From assembly GCA_022844225.1 (NCBI GenBank), contig JALHMC010000003.1:1-64000 (forward strand): DNA of 64,000 bases. The letters run 5' to 3'. Shown piece after piece: positions 27,648 through 36,157 of this stretch. A program made the position numbers and the translations under genes. Position 1 is the stretch's first letter. Each line of letters opens with the position of its first letter. This stretch comes from Hyphomicrobiaceae bacterium (GTDB taxonomy: Bacteria; Pseudomonadota; Alphaproteobacteria; Rhizobiales; Hyphomicrobiaceae). Under the pieces are notes generated by a model, which was given only the letters and a program-made list of their open reading frames with translations, was not told the origin of the DNA and ran no database searches.

Positions 27648-28022
27648 ATGGCTGACAACGGCAAGATGATCATCGATCTCGACAAGAAGCGCATGGACGC
27701 CATGGCTGCCAAGGATGTCGCGTTCCTCGGCGAGGTGCTGGGCGATGACCTCGTTTACACGCACTCGTCGGCGCGTCTGGACACCAAGGCCAGCCTGATC
27801 GGCAACATGCAATCGGGCTCGACCGTCTATCAATCGGTGGTGCCGTCCGACGTGAAGGCTCAGGATCTTGGTGACGCCGTGGTGTTGACGGGCTCGGCAC
27901 GGATCAAGGTCAACTCGGGCGGCAAGGCGATGGACTTCGGCGTGCGCTTCACCGACGTCTATGCCAAGCGCAACGGCAAGTGGCAGATGGTCGTGTGGCA
28001 CTCGACGAAGACGCCGGATTGA
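27648..28022 (+). CDS. DUF4440 / SnoaL-like NTF2-fold protein
   Basis: Encodes 124 residues with an NTF2-like cone fold: an N-terminal helix (IDLDKKRMDAMAAKDVAFLGE), the strand LGDDLVYTHSSARLDTKASL and the C-terminal strands FGVRFTDVYAKRNGKWQMVVWHST. Members include ketosteroid isomerase-like enzymes and binding proteins; there is no specific assignment. GCGGAGG lies 7 nt before the ATG. It is 111 bp after ccmB and may be separately transcribed. Confidence 0.85.
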   Translation: MADNGKMIIDLDKKRMDAMAAKDVAFLGEVLGDDLVYTHSSARLDTKASLIGNMQSGSTVYQSVVPSDVKAQDLGDAVVLTGSARIKVNSGGKAMDFGVRFTDVYAKRNGKWQMVVWHSTKTPD

Positions 28023-28192
28023 AGACCCGATAAGGACGTTTGCATCATTTCTGCTGGTGCGGGTCGAGTTCTCGCACCGGCTGCTTTTTCGTGAAGTTTT
28101 GATTAGCCTCGGCTTCAGTTTCGAGTATAAACGAGCGGTATTATTCGACGTGCCGCTTGTTTCATTCTTGAGCAGATATTCCGAGGTCTTGC

Positions 28193-28621
28193 ATGACCAG
28201 TTTCTGGAGTGCGCTGCATGCGCTCAATGACTTTGCTCTTTTCACCAAGGTGCAGGCTCAGATCTATTATCCCTGGGCGTCGGCTGCAACGCTCGCCCTG
28301 TTCACCGCAGTCAGCTCGGTTCGCATCTTTGCCTACATCCCCCAACTCCTGCAGGCGGCGGCGGACCGAAACGGGGCTTCGGCCATTTCCTACACGACGT
28401 GGGGCCTATTCTTCGTTTCGAATCTAGCTACGGCCGCCTACGCACTCGTGTGTCTGGGCGACGGGATCATGGCGCTGGTGTTTCTTGGAAACGCGGGCGC
28501 ATGTTTGGCCATCGTCGCCGTGACGCTCGTCAAGCGTCTGCGACATCGCCGGCATCAGCAGGATCGAGGCGCGACACACACCATGCCGGGTGAGCGTATA
28601 ACGAACGTGCCGTGGACGTAG
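28193..28621 (+). CDS. PQ-loop / SemiSWEET-like small membrane protein
   Basis: Encodes 142 residues with three hydrophobic segments, at about 27-50, 65-85 and 90-110. The segment FAYIPQLLQAAADRNGASAISYTTWGLFFVSN has the PQ motif and the following serine/tryptophan pattern of PQ-loop repeats. SemiSWEETs are three-helix sugar transporters that dimerise; this one has an extra N-terminal amphipathic region and a basic tail (VKRLRHRRHQQ). The substrate is unknown. The ATG follows GAGGTCTTGC. Confidence 0.7.
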   Translation: MTSFWSALHALNDFALFTKVQAQIYYPWASAATLALFTAVSSVRIFAYIPQLLQAAADRNGASAISYTTWGLFFVSNLATAAYALVCLGDGIMALVFLGNAGACLAIVAVTLVKRLRHRRHQQDRGATHTMPGERITNVPWT

Positions 28622-28718
28622 CCGGACCCGATGGCGCCATGGCGAAGCGGCGACCATTGGCGGGAAGGGGGCGGTGCCGGAAAGAAGTTCCGGAACCGCT
28701 ACAGCCTTTCATCGCTTC

Positions 28719-29153
28719 TCAGGCCTTCATACCCGCAGGCGGATCGCACGCGACGGTGCCCATCTCGCCGGGGAGGACGACTTCCAGGATCTCCAGATCG
28801 TCGGACGTACCGAACTCGTTGTGCTTCATGCCCCCGGGGATGAACAACGACTCTCCGGCCTTGATGCGCGAGCGAGTCCCGTCCTCGAATTCGAGATCGA
28901 CCCAGCCCTTCATGACATAAACGAACTGAGCATCGCACTTGTGATAGTGCCAGCCGGTCGGCTCGGTCATGCCTTTGACGGCAGACATGACCTGGGCTTT
29001 CATCTGGCCCCCGCTCGCGGCGTTGACGCCGAGATCGCGATACTTGAAGAATTCGCGCCGGCCCGCGACGAGCGGCGCATTCTCGGCCGTCGCGTGGGCC
29101 ATCTTGTGTCCAGGCTTCACGAGTGACTTGTCGGATTTGCTGCCGTCGGCCAT
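28719..29153 (-). CDS. Cupin domain protein
   Basis: Encodes 144 residues. The cupin motif 1 is seen in GWHYHKCDAQFVYVMKGWVD (about residues 67-86) and motif 2 in IPGGMKHNEFGTSDDLEILEV. The His residues of HYH and KHN would bind a metal. Small stand-alone cupins include dioxygenases, isomerases and sensory domains; no specific role is evident. GAGGAGA precedes the ATG. It is divergent from a VOC gene across 128 bp. Confidence 0.88.
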   Translation of the reverse strand: MADGSKSDKSLVKPGHKMAHATAENAPLVAGRREFFKYRDLGVNAASGGQMKAQVMSAVKGMTEPTGWHYHKCDAQFVYVMKGWVDLEFEDGTRSRIKAGESLFIPGGMKHNEFGTSDDLEILEVVLPGEMGTVACDPPAGMKA

Positions 29154-29281
29154 GGGTCGTCTCCTCGTCTCTGGTTGAGATGCCGGCTCGGATTGCATCC
29201 GGCGCCAGCGTAGGCACACAATGCACGTACGACAAGGCGCATGGCGCAACGTCATTGCATCGCGGTGAGGAGAGTACCCCC

Positions 29282-29659
29282 ATGATCGACCACGTGTCCG
29301 TCGGAGTGTCGGATCTCGCGCGGAGCGCGGCGTTCTATGAAGCCGTACTCGGCGCCATCGGAATGCTGCGACTCGTGGAGCGCGAGACAACGGTTGGATT
29401 CGGCAAACGCTATCCGGAAGTGTGGCTCAACCATCGGCCCGGCATGGCGACACTTGGCGAAGGCAACGGCACGCATATCTGTCTTCGCGCGCGCAGCGAG
29501 GATGCGGTGCGGGCTTTTCATGCGGCGGCGCTGGCGAACGGCGGCTTGGACGATGGGGCGCCTGGGCCAAGAGCGGCGGCGATGACCAGCTATTTCGGTG
29601 CGTTCGTTCGCGATCCCGACGGCAACCGGTTGGAGGCTGCGACGTTCCCGACGGCGTAG
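29282..29659 (+). CDS. VOC family protein (glyoxalase-like)
   Basis: Encodes 125 residues. It begins MIDHVSVGVSDLARSAAFYEAVLG, the classic first beta-alpha module with a metal-binding His. It ends YFGAFVRDPDGNRLEAATFPTA, where the Glu is the final ligand position and DPDGNRLE is the usual motif. The middle THICLRARSEDAVRAFHAAAL completes the fold. The reaction is unknown; relatives include glyoxalase I-like and fosfomycin-resistance-like enzymes. Confidence 0.9.
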   Translation: MIDHVSVGVSDLARSAAFYEAVLGAIGMLRLVERETTVGFGKRYPEVWLNHRPGMATLGEGNGTHICLRARSEDAVRAFHAAALANGGLDDGAPGPRAAAMTSYFGAFVRDPDGNRLEAATFPTA

Positions 29660-29739
29660 TCCAAGAAGAAAGCGGCTTTCGCGAACGATCACCGTGCTGC
29701 TAGCCTTATGCGAACGGGCCAGGGAACGGGAGCGCACGA

Positions 29740-30678
29740 ATGTCGATTTTGGTGATTGGTGGAGCGGGCTTCATCGGGCGACGGATGATTCCGATCCTTG
29801 CGGGGGGTGGCCATAGCGTGACGTGCATGGACATCGACGTCGCCGGTGCTACAGCCGCGTTTGCCAAGTTCGGCGACAAGGTGAAGGTCGTGCGCGGAGA
29901 CGTGACGCAGTTCGACGACGTCAGTGGCGCTGTGCAGGAATCGCGGGCCGAACGCCTGATCAACCTTTCATACTTCATCGGCGAATTGGCGCCACACGTC
30001 GCGTTCAAGCTCGACATCCAGGGCATGGATAATTGTTTCGAGGCGGCGCGCCGGTTCGGCGTCAAGCATACGGTGTTCGCAAGCTCGGTGGCGGTGAGCG
30101 GCCAGCAATCGCATTTCGGGGAGAGGCTGGTCGACGAAACGGACGAGCGGCGCGGCGAGACGCAGTATGCCGTCAACAAGATCATGAACGAGTGGCAAGC
30201 AGAGGACTATCGTCGCGCCTACGGCATGACGATCACCTGCATCCGGCCGGCGAACGTGACGGGGCCCGACAAGAAGTTCGGCTCGATCGATCACGTCAAC
30301 TGCATGTGCCAGCCAGCGCGCGGACAGTCGATCACGTTCCCGCACGCTGATGCGATGCGGTGCGTGATCCACGTCGAAGATATGGCCGAGGCGTTCGCGC
30401 GGGTGGCGCTTTCGGACAAGCCGAAGCACACGACCTACAATTCGGGCGGCACGACTGTCAGCATGGGTGAGATGGCGGCATTGGTGCGTGAATTCCTGCC
30501 GAACGCCGAAATCAATTTCAAGGAGCAGACGGGCGGGCGAGCGATCTCGGGCAACTTCATGATCGACAACCGTCGGCTCGTCGAAGAGTTCGGTCTGCAG
30601 TACAAGCCGCTGCGCCAGCGCGTCAAAGAGGTCATCAACGACATCCGCCGCGGGGAAGGCCTGCCGCTGGTCGTGTGA
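29740..30678 (+). CDS. NAD-dependent epimerase/dehydratase (extended SDR)
   Basis: Encodes 312 residues. The cofactor loop GGAGFIG is at residue 7 and the acidic residue MDIDVA at the end of strand 2 favours NAD. RGDVTQFDDV binds adenine, and ASSVAVSG and the catalytic YAVNK (Tyr and Lys) follow in order. IRPANVTGPDKKFG is typical of extended SDRs acting on nucleotide sugars or related sugars. The C-terminal half forms the substrate domain. No sugar biosynthesis genes are adjacent, so the substrate is open. Confidence 0.9.
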   Translation: MSILVIGGAGFIGRRMIPILAGGGHSVTCMDIDVAGATAAFAKFGDKVKVVRGDVTQFDDVSGAVQESRAERLINLSYFIGELAPHVAFKLDIQGMDNCFEAARRFGVKHTVFASSVAVSGQQSHFGERLVDETDERRGETQYAVNKIMNEWQAEDYRRAYGMTITCIRPANVTGPDKKFGSIDHVNCMCQPARGQSITFPHADAMRCVIHVEDMAEAFARVALSDKPKHTTYNSGGTTVSMGEMAALVREFLPNAEINFKEQTGGRAISGNFMIDNRRLVEEFGLQYKPLRQRVKEVINDIRRGEGLPLVV

Positions 30679-30721
30679 CGCGCACCACGACGGTTGCGAC
30701 GTGGCACGCGCCTGGCTCTAA

Positions 30722-30742
30722 CCCTCTCCCCGATGGAGAGGG
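30722..30742. terminator. Hairpin between convergent epimerase and alcohol dehydrogenase genes
   Basis: CCCTCTCC (30722-30729) and GGAGAGGG (30735-30742) pair perfectly around CCGAT. It lies between two converging genes, so it probably ends both transcripts. The sequence type is also widespread as a dispersed intergenic palindrome in alphaproteobacteria. Confidence 0.7.
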
Positions 30743-30771
30743 CACGTGCACATAACCTCGCTTTCTAAGAG

Positions 30772-31830
30772 TCAGGGCCGCAGCACGACGCGGCCGACGA
30801 TCTTGCCGGCGGCGAGGCTCGAGAGCACCTCGTTGGCGTCGGCGAGTGGGCGCGTGGCGATCGGGAGGCCCGGAACTTTGCCGCTCTTGGCGAGCGCCAT
30901 CAGCTCATGCATGTCATCGAGGTTGCCGACGTAGGAGCCCATCACCGTGGCATTCTTCAGCGGGATCATGGGGACGGGCAGCGAGGCCGAGCCGCCGAAC
31001 AGGCCGACGATGACGAGACGGCCGCTTTTTCTCAGCGCGTTGAAGCCGAAGGTGAAGGAGGCCGCGGCGCCAACGAAATCGATGGCGGCTGCAACACCTC
31101 CGTTCGTCAATCGGTAGAGCGCCTTGCCGCTTTCCGGGTCGGTGGGATCGATCATCTCCTTGGCGCCGGCCTCGCGGGCCGCGGCCCATTTCGACTTGTC
31201 GAGGTCGGCGACAATCGGCTTTACGCCCGTGACAGCCTCGGCCATGCGCACACCGGAAAGACCGACACCCCCGGCGCCGATGATCAAGAGTTCGCCGCCG
31301 TTCCTGACGGCCTCGCGCGCCTTCTTCAGCGCTCCGTAGGCGGTGAGGCCCGAGCAGGCGTAGGTGGCTGCGAGATTCTCGTCGAGACCGTCGAAAGCGA
31401 AAAGATACTTGGGGTCGGGCACCAGGACGTGGGTGGCGTAACCGCCGTCGCAATTGATACCGAGCGCGCGGGGCTGATTGCACAGGTGCTCGTCGCCGGA
31501 CTTGCAGACGGGGCACTGCTGGCAACCGATCCACGGAAAGACGACTCGGTGATCGCCGACGGCGGCCTCGGTGGCCTTGACGCTCTCGCCAAGGCCCACG
31601 ACTTCGCCAACGATCTCGTGCCCCATCGTGCGCGGCAGGCCGAGCGATCGCGTCATGTCGACTTTCTTGCCACCGCCCAGGTCGAAACTGCCTTCGTGCA
31701 GGTGCACGTCGCTGTGGCAGACACCGCAGCCGGTGGTGCGAACCAGGATCTGGCGGCCGGTGGGGACGGGCGTCGGCTCCGACTGAAGGGTCAGGGGAGC
31801 GCCAAAGGCGGTTACACGGTAGCTGTCCAT
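30772..31830 (-). CDS. Zinc-binding alcohol dehydrogenase (MDR family)
   Basis: Encodes about 352 residues. Catalytic zinc ligands are in GCGVCHSDVHLHEG and MGHEIVGEVVGLG. The structural zinc site is CQQCPVCKSGDEHLCNQ, with four Cys. NAD(P) binds at IIGAGGVGLSGVRMAEAV. GYATHVLVPDPKYLFAFDGL fits alcohol dehydrogenase rather than sorbitol dehydrogenase. AGGAG precedes the ATG at 31830. It is divergent from the amidase gene across 174 bp. Confidence 0.93.
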   Translation of the reverse strand: MDSYRVTAFGAPLTLQSEPTPVPTGRQILVRTTGCGVCHSDVHLHEGSFDLGGGKKVDMTRSLGLPRTMGHEIVGEVVGLGESVKATEAAVGDHRVVFPWIGCQQCPVCKSGDEHLCNQPRALGINCDGGYATHVLVPDPKYLFAFDGLDENLAATYACSGLTAYGALKKAREAVRNGGELLIIGAGGVGLSGVRMAEAVTGVKPIVADLDKSKWAAAREAGAKEMIDPTDPESGKALYRLTNGGVAAAIDFVGAAASFTFGFNALRKSGRLVIVGLFGGSASLPVPMIPLKNATVMGSYVGNLDDMHELMALAKSGKVPGLPIATRPLADANEVLSSLAAGKIVGRVVLRP

Positions 31831-32004
31831 GGGCGCGCTCCTGATGCCGATGTCGAGGTTGGTGGTGCGGTTGCCGTGGAAAGTCACATGAGGCCGCCGA
31901 ACTAGGCAAGAGGCAGGGAGCCCCGAAACTGGACGTCAGTACGCCTTGCTGATCGGCCGGGCGCCCCGTAACGTCGGGGACACAGCCGCCAAGGAGCCAG
32001 ATCC

Positions 32005-33456
32005 ATGTCGCTCTCTCTTGCCGAATATGCCGCGCTCGATGCGACGGGGATTGCCGATCTCGTCCGCGCCAAGCAGGTAACGCCGAAGGAGCTTGCGGCG
32101 ACTGCGATGGCCGGCATCGAAAAGATCAACGGCGGTCTCAATGCGGTGGTCGAAACGTATCCGGACCGCATCGATGGACTGGACGAGAAGAGCCTCGGCG
32201 ACGGTCCGTTTCGAGGCGTGCCATTCCTGATGAAGGACGTGTTCGGCCACGAGGGCGGACGCAAAATCGAATTCGGCAGCCGCCTGTGCGAAGGCATGAT
32301 GGCGGCGTCGGACAGCTACTACTGCATGCTGGTGAAGGCGGCGGGCCTCAATATCATCGGGCGCTCGGCCGCGCCGGAGTACTCGCTGACGGGCACGACG
32401 GAAACGGCGCTCTACGGCTCGACCTCGACGCCGTGGAAGAAGGGCTACTCGGCGGGCGGCTCGTCGGGAGGCAGCGCGGCGGCGGTGGCATCGGGTATCG
32501 TCGCCATGGCGCACGGCTCGGACATCGGCGGCTCGATCCGCATTCCGGCCTCGTGGTGCGGCGGCGTGGGCTTGAAGCCGTCGCGGGGGCGCATCTCGTT
32601 CGGACCTGCGCTCGACGAGAACGGGTTCGGACTATCGATGAACTTCGTGCAGGTGCGCACCGTTCGTGATGCGGCGGCGATGCTGGACTGTCTCGCGAAG
32701 CCGCAAACGGGTGACCCATTCGTAATCCCCAAGCCCGAGCAGCCGTATGCGGTTGTCGCGCAGCAGAAGGCCCCCCGCTTGCGCATCGGGTGGACAGTGA
32801 AGCCGTTGCTCGGCATCGCCGTGGATCCGGAGATCGTGGCGGCCGTGAAGGCGACTGCAAAGGCACTGGAGGCGGCGGGGCACGACGTTTTCGAGCACGA
32901 TCCCGAGTTCGACGGCGTTGCCAGCGTCAAGCGCTTCACTGACATGTGGTTCTTCGGTTTCGATGCGCGCATGGAGGGTTACGCCGCAAAGACCGGTCGC
33001 AAAGTGGGACCGGAAACGCTCGAGCCGGTGACGCTCGCCGTCTACGAGCATGCGAAGCGGCTGAAGGCAGCGGACTTCTTCGCGGCCGTGGCCGAGGTGA
33101 ACAGCGCGCGCCGCAAGCTCGGGAAATTCTACGAGACGGCCGACATCTGGCTTTCGCCGATGATCGCGAAGGTGTCGGAGCCGTGGGGCAACTACAATCT
33201 CGGCCGCACCGACGTGACCATGGAGGACATGGTCGAGAAGATCTATCGCGTGCCTTGCCAGTATTCCGTTCCACACAACATCATGGGAACACCTGCGATT
33301 TCATTGCCGCTCGCGCAGCATTCGAGCGGGCTGCCGATCGGCGTGCAACTCGCTGGCCGGCCAGCGACGGAGCACCTGCTGCTGCAGCTAGCGACCGTGC
33401 TGGAGCAGGCCATGCCGTGGAGCGGGCGGGTGCCGGGAATGCACGTGGGGAGGTAA
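32005..33456 (+). CDS. Amidase (amidase signature family)
   Basis: Encodes 483 residues. The Ser-cisSer-Lys triad is visible: Lys in PFLMKDVFGHEGG (about residue 77), the Ser-rich SAGGSSGGSAAAVASGIV (about 150) and the nucleophile Ser region GSDIGGSIRIPASWCGGVG (about 172). Such enzymes hydrolyse aryl or aliphatic amides or act like GatA; no GatB/GatC is nearby, so it is a stand-alone catabolic amidase. It is cytoplasmic, with no signal peptide. Confidence 0.94.
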   Translation: MSLSLAEYAALDATGIADLVRAKQVTPKELAATAMAGIEKINGGLNAVVETYPDRIDGLDEKSLGDGPFRGVPFLMKDVFGHEGGRKIEFGSRLCEGMMAASDSYYCMLVKAAGLNIIGRSAAPEYSLTGTTETALYGSTSTPWKKGYSAGGSSGGSAAAVASGIVAMAHGSDIGGSIRIPASWCGGVGLKPSRGRISFGPALDENGFGLSMNFVQVRTVRDAAAMLDCLAKPQTGDPFVIPKPEQPYAVVAQQKAPRLRIGWTVKPLLGIAVDPEIVAAVKATAKALEAAGHDVFEHDPEFDGVASVKRFTDMWFFGFDARMEGYAAKTGRKVGPETLEPVTLAVYEHAKRLKAADFFAAVAEVNSARRKLGKFYETADIWLSPMIAKVSEPWGNYNLGRTDVTMEDMVEKIYRVPCQYSVPHNIMGTPAISLPLAQHSSGLPIGVQLAGRPATEHLLLQLATVLEQAMPWSGRVPGMHVGR

Positions 33457-33483
33457 GCGGGAAGCACGGAAAAGAGCTGCCGA

Positions 33484-34128
33484 CTAACCCCAAAGCGAAA
33501 CCTTCTCGGCAGCGAGCGCACGTTGTACGGCAAGACGGGCTTCAAGGCGCCGTGCATGGGCGGTCCAGCTTGGGAAGCGGCGGGCCATGTCGAGCTTCAT
33601 CCGGTTGCCCCAGCGGAAGTAGACGAGCAGATACGGGTCGACGATCGAGTAGGCATTCCCGACGGCGAAGTCGCGGTCCTGTAAGCGTTGCTCGATGAGC
33701 GCATGCGCATGGGCGAGGTGCTCATGCCCCTTGCTCACGATTGCTGGATGTGTTGCCGGATCGTCTGAAAAGAAATCCGCGCGCCAGACCATCCGCACCG
33801 CGACGGCATGCACGGCACTCGACAACCAATTGAACCACTCCACCGCGCGCACCAGCCCATCAGAGCCAACCGGCATGAGACCAGCCTCCTGATTCTGCGA
33901 GGCCAGATGTATGAGGATTGCAGCCGACTCCGTCAGCACGAACTTGCCGTCAGTCAGCACGGGCACACGCCCTTTCGGGTTCATGTTCTGAAATTCCGGC
34001 TTGTGCGTGCCGGCTCCCGGACCATGGTGCGTGATCAGCGCAAGCTCGAACGGCTTCCCGATCTCTTGAAGCACGACATGCGGCGCAAACGAGGACGAGC
34101 CCGGTGAAGCAAAAAGAGTAAGCGGCAC
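33484..34128 (-). CDS. Glutathione S-transferase family protein
   Basis: Encodes about 214 residues. The thioredoxin-like N domain begins with VPLTLFASPGSSSF; NPKGRVPVLTDGKFVLTESAAILIHLA is the glutathione-binding stretch with the cis-Pro and the ESAA motif. The helical C domain has FAVGNAYSIVDPYLLVYFRWG. The start is taken as GTG at 34128 because GAGGA is 7 nt upstream and no ATG fits the domain start. The substrate is unknown. Confidence 0.85.
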   Translation of the reverse strand: MPLTLFASPGSSSFAPHVVLQEIGKPFELALITHHGPGAGTHKPEFQNMNPKGRVPVLTDGKFVLTESAAILIHLASQNQEAGLMPVGSDGLVRAVEWFNWLSSAVHAVAVRMVWRADFFSDDPATHPAIVSKGHEHLAHAHALIEQRLQDRDFAVGNAYSIVDPYLLVYFRWGNRMKLDMARRFPSWTAHARRLEARLAVQRALAAEKVSLWG

Positions 34129-34281
34129 GTGCAGTTCCTCCTGTTTTCGAGCAAAGCACGGCGGCTTTTCACCAGTCCGCTCGAAGGTGCATGCATCGTC
34201 AAGCCGCTTCATCAGCCGCAACGGGGCGCATGCACGTACACGCACTTTGCGTGATCGGACTATTCGCGCCTGGAGGGCACC

Positions 34282-35229
34282 CTACCCCATCACTTCCTTC
34301 GCAAACCGCTCCATCTTCTCCAGTGTCTCCTGCACCGTGGGGGCAGGGAAGGAGACGTTGACGTCGCCGATGCCGGCCGCATTCAGGGTGGCTGCGTCCT
34401 CGCGCATCTGCTCGGACGATCCCGTGAACGTGCGGCGGCCGCCAGAGTGGGCGGTCTCGGCTGTCCAGTTGACGGGCCACAGGACGACGTGGGCCAGCGA
34501 GATGGATTTGGGATCGCGGCCGGCTGACTGGCACATGGCTTTGAACTTGGCCATGGCGTTCGCCACGCGGTCGGCGGTGTCCAAGCGGTTGGCGGGATTC
34601 GAGGAGGCCGGATACCAGCCGTCGCCCAGGCGGATGGCGCGTCGCATGGCGGGCTCGCTTTCGCCGCCGACCCAGATCGGCGGGTGCGGCTTGGCATAGG
34701 GTTTCGGCTCGAACAGGATGTTGCCGAAGTCGACGTACTTGCCCCGCATCTCAGGCCGCGGGTTGGTCCACAACTCGCGGAAGGCGGCGATGTACTCGTC
34801 GGTGACCTTGCCGCGTTCGGCGTATGGCGGCGCACCCAGGGCCTCGATCTCCTCCTTCATCCAGCCGGCGCCGACGCCGACGATCATGCGGCCCTCGGAG
34901 AGGATGTCGGCGGTTGCGATCATCTTAGCGGCGAGAATGGCGGGGCGATGCGGGACCACCATCACGGATGACAGCAGACGCACGCGGTCGGTGCATCCGG
35001 CGAGGAAGGTGAGAGTGGAGAGCACGTCGAGGCATTCGCCGGTGTTGCGGCCGGCCCAGTCGCCCTCCTCGCTGTAGGGGTAGCGGCTGTCGATGTCGGC
35101 GGGGACGACGACATGGTCGTTGGCCGAGACGAAATCGAAACCGAGGCGCTCGGCGGCGGTGGCGACTGCCTTGTAGCCGGCGCGATTGGCCATCGGCCCG
35201 CGGGAGAGGATATTGACGCCGAACCTCAT
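34282..35229 (-). CDS. LLM class F420-dependent-type oxidoreductase
   Basis: Encodes 315 residues of the luciferase-like superfamily, F420-type branch. Signatures are AAERLGFDFVSANDHVVVP (about residues 27-45), VRLLSSVMVVPHRPAILAAK, SEGRMIVGVGAGWMKEE and PPIWVGGESEPAMRRAIRLG. Members use F420 or FMN; F420 synthesis genes are not in this window, so the cofactor is uncertain. The C-terminal TFTGSSEQMREDAATLNAAG follows the family pattern. Confidence 0.92.
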   Translation of the reverse strand: MRFGVNILSRGPMANRAGYKAVATAAERLGFDFVSANDHVVVPADIDSRYPYSEEGDWAGRNTGECLDVLSTLTFLAGCTDRVRLLSSVMVVPHRPAILAAKMIATADILSEGRMIVGVGAGWMKEEIEALGAPPYAERGKVTDEYIAAFRELWTNPRPEMRGKYVDFGNILFEPKPYAKPHPPIWVGGESEPAMRRAIRLGDGWYPASSNPANRLDTADRVANAMAKFKAMCQSAGRDPKSISLAHVVLWPVNWTAETAHSGGRRTFTGSSEQMREDAATLNAAGIGDVNVSFPAPTVQETLEKMERFAKEVMG

Positions 35230-35310
35230 GGGGAAACTCCTTGTAGTGGCGCGAGGCGCATCGCCTGCGGGGAACTGGCCGCGTCTCGCGGTGGGAGCGA
35301 TCGTAGCGCG

Positions 35311-36141
35311 TCAGTTGCCGGGCAGCACGAGAATCTGGGGGGTGGGCGGCAATGTGGTGCGTGAGAGCACGATGCTCGGTTCGGCGCTGGTCTTGATCTC
35401 GAAGTGGGGGCGCGCGGCGTCGAGGAAACGGCTCAGAGTGTAGCTGGAGAAGTAGTGCATCGGGATGATCAGCGGTGCCTTCAGGTCGCGGAGGACCTCG
35501 ATCATGCCGGGCGTGTCCAATGTGTAGCTGCCGTCGACGGGAGCGAGCACGACGTCCATCTGGCCGATGCGGCCGATCTGCTGGGCCGACAGGGTGTGAT
35601 GGAGATGACCAAGGTGCGCAATGCACAAGCCCGCGATCTCGAAAATGAAGATCGAATTCCCGAACTCGTCAGTGCCGCCGCTGCCATACGTGCGAATGTT
35701 GGTCGGCAGGTTGCGAACGCGGACGTCGTTCTCGGTGACGTCATGCTGGGCAGGACCGCCCTCGGGGTTCCAGCCCTTGAGGACGTGTCGGATGGCAGGA
35801 TCGGGCGTCAGCGTGAAGTGGGTGGAGTGGGCCCGGTTCATCGTGGCGATGTCGGGAATGGTGGCGGGACGGACATAGTCGTTGTAGTCGGTCGCGATGC
35901 GGATGCCTTTGGCGCTCTCGATCAGGAAGGTCGAGTGACCGATGTAGGAGAGGTTGACCTCGCCCGGCTTCAGGGCCGCAGCCGCATAGTGAGCGCGGTG
36001 CACGTATCGGACGCCCGGGGCCTCGGCGACCGCAATGCAGCGATCCTCGGCCGCGCGGGCAGGTCCAAGCCAATTGGCGCCCCCAGCGAGCAGGATGATC
36101 CAGGCCAGGGCGACGCGTGCGCATCTCGTTCTGCCAATCAT
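35311..36141 (-). CDS. Metallo-beta-lactamase fold hydrolase (Lactamase_B_3/UlaG-like), exported
   Basis: Encodes about 276 residues. A Sec signal peptide is clear: RTRCARVALAWIILLAGGAN followed by an Ala-x-Ala-type cleavage region (PARAAED). The mature domain starts with LSYIGHSTFLIES, as in UlaG/RomA-like proteins. The usual HxHxDH is replaced by a looser RAHSTHFT, while AHLGHLHH and PMHYFSSY retain His residues. It may be a divergent zinc enzyme in the periplasm. GGAGG precedes the ATG. It lies 16 bp after the CaiB gene on the same strand, so they may form an operon. Confidence 0.8.
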   Translation of the reverse strand: MIGRTRCARVALAWIILLAGGANWLGPARAAEDRCIAVAEAPGVRYVHRAHYAAAALKPGEVNLSYIGHSTFLIESAKGIRIATDYNDYVRPATIPDIATMNRAHSTHFTLTPDPAIRHVLKGWNPEGGPAQHDVTENDVRVRNLPTNIRTYGSGGTDEFGNSIFIFEIAGLCIAHLGHLHHTLSAQQIGRIGQMDVVLAPVDGSYTLDTPGMIEVLRDLKAPLIIPMHYFSSYTLSRFLDAARPHFEIKTSAEPSIVLSRTTLPPTPQILVLPGN

Positions 36142-36157
36142 GTTTCCTCCTCCACCT

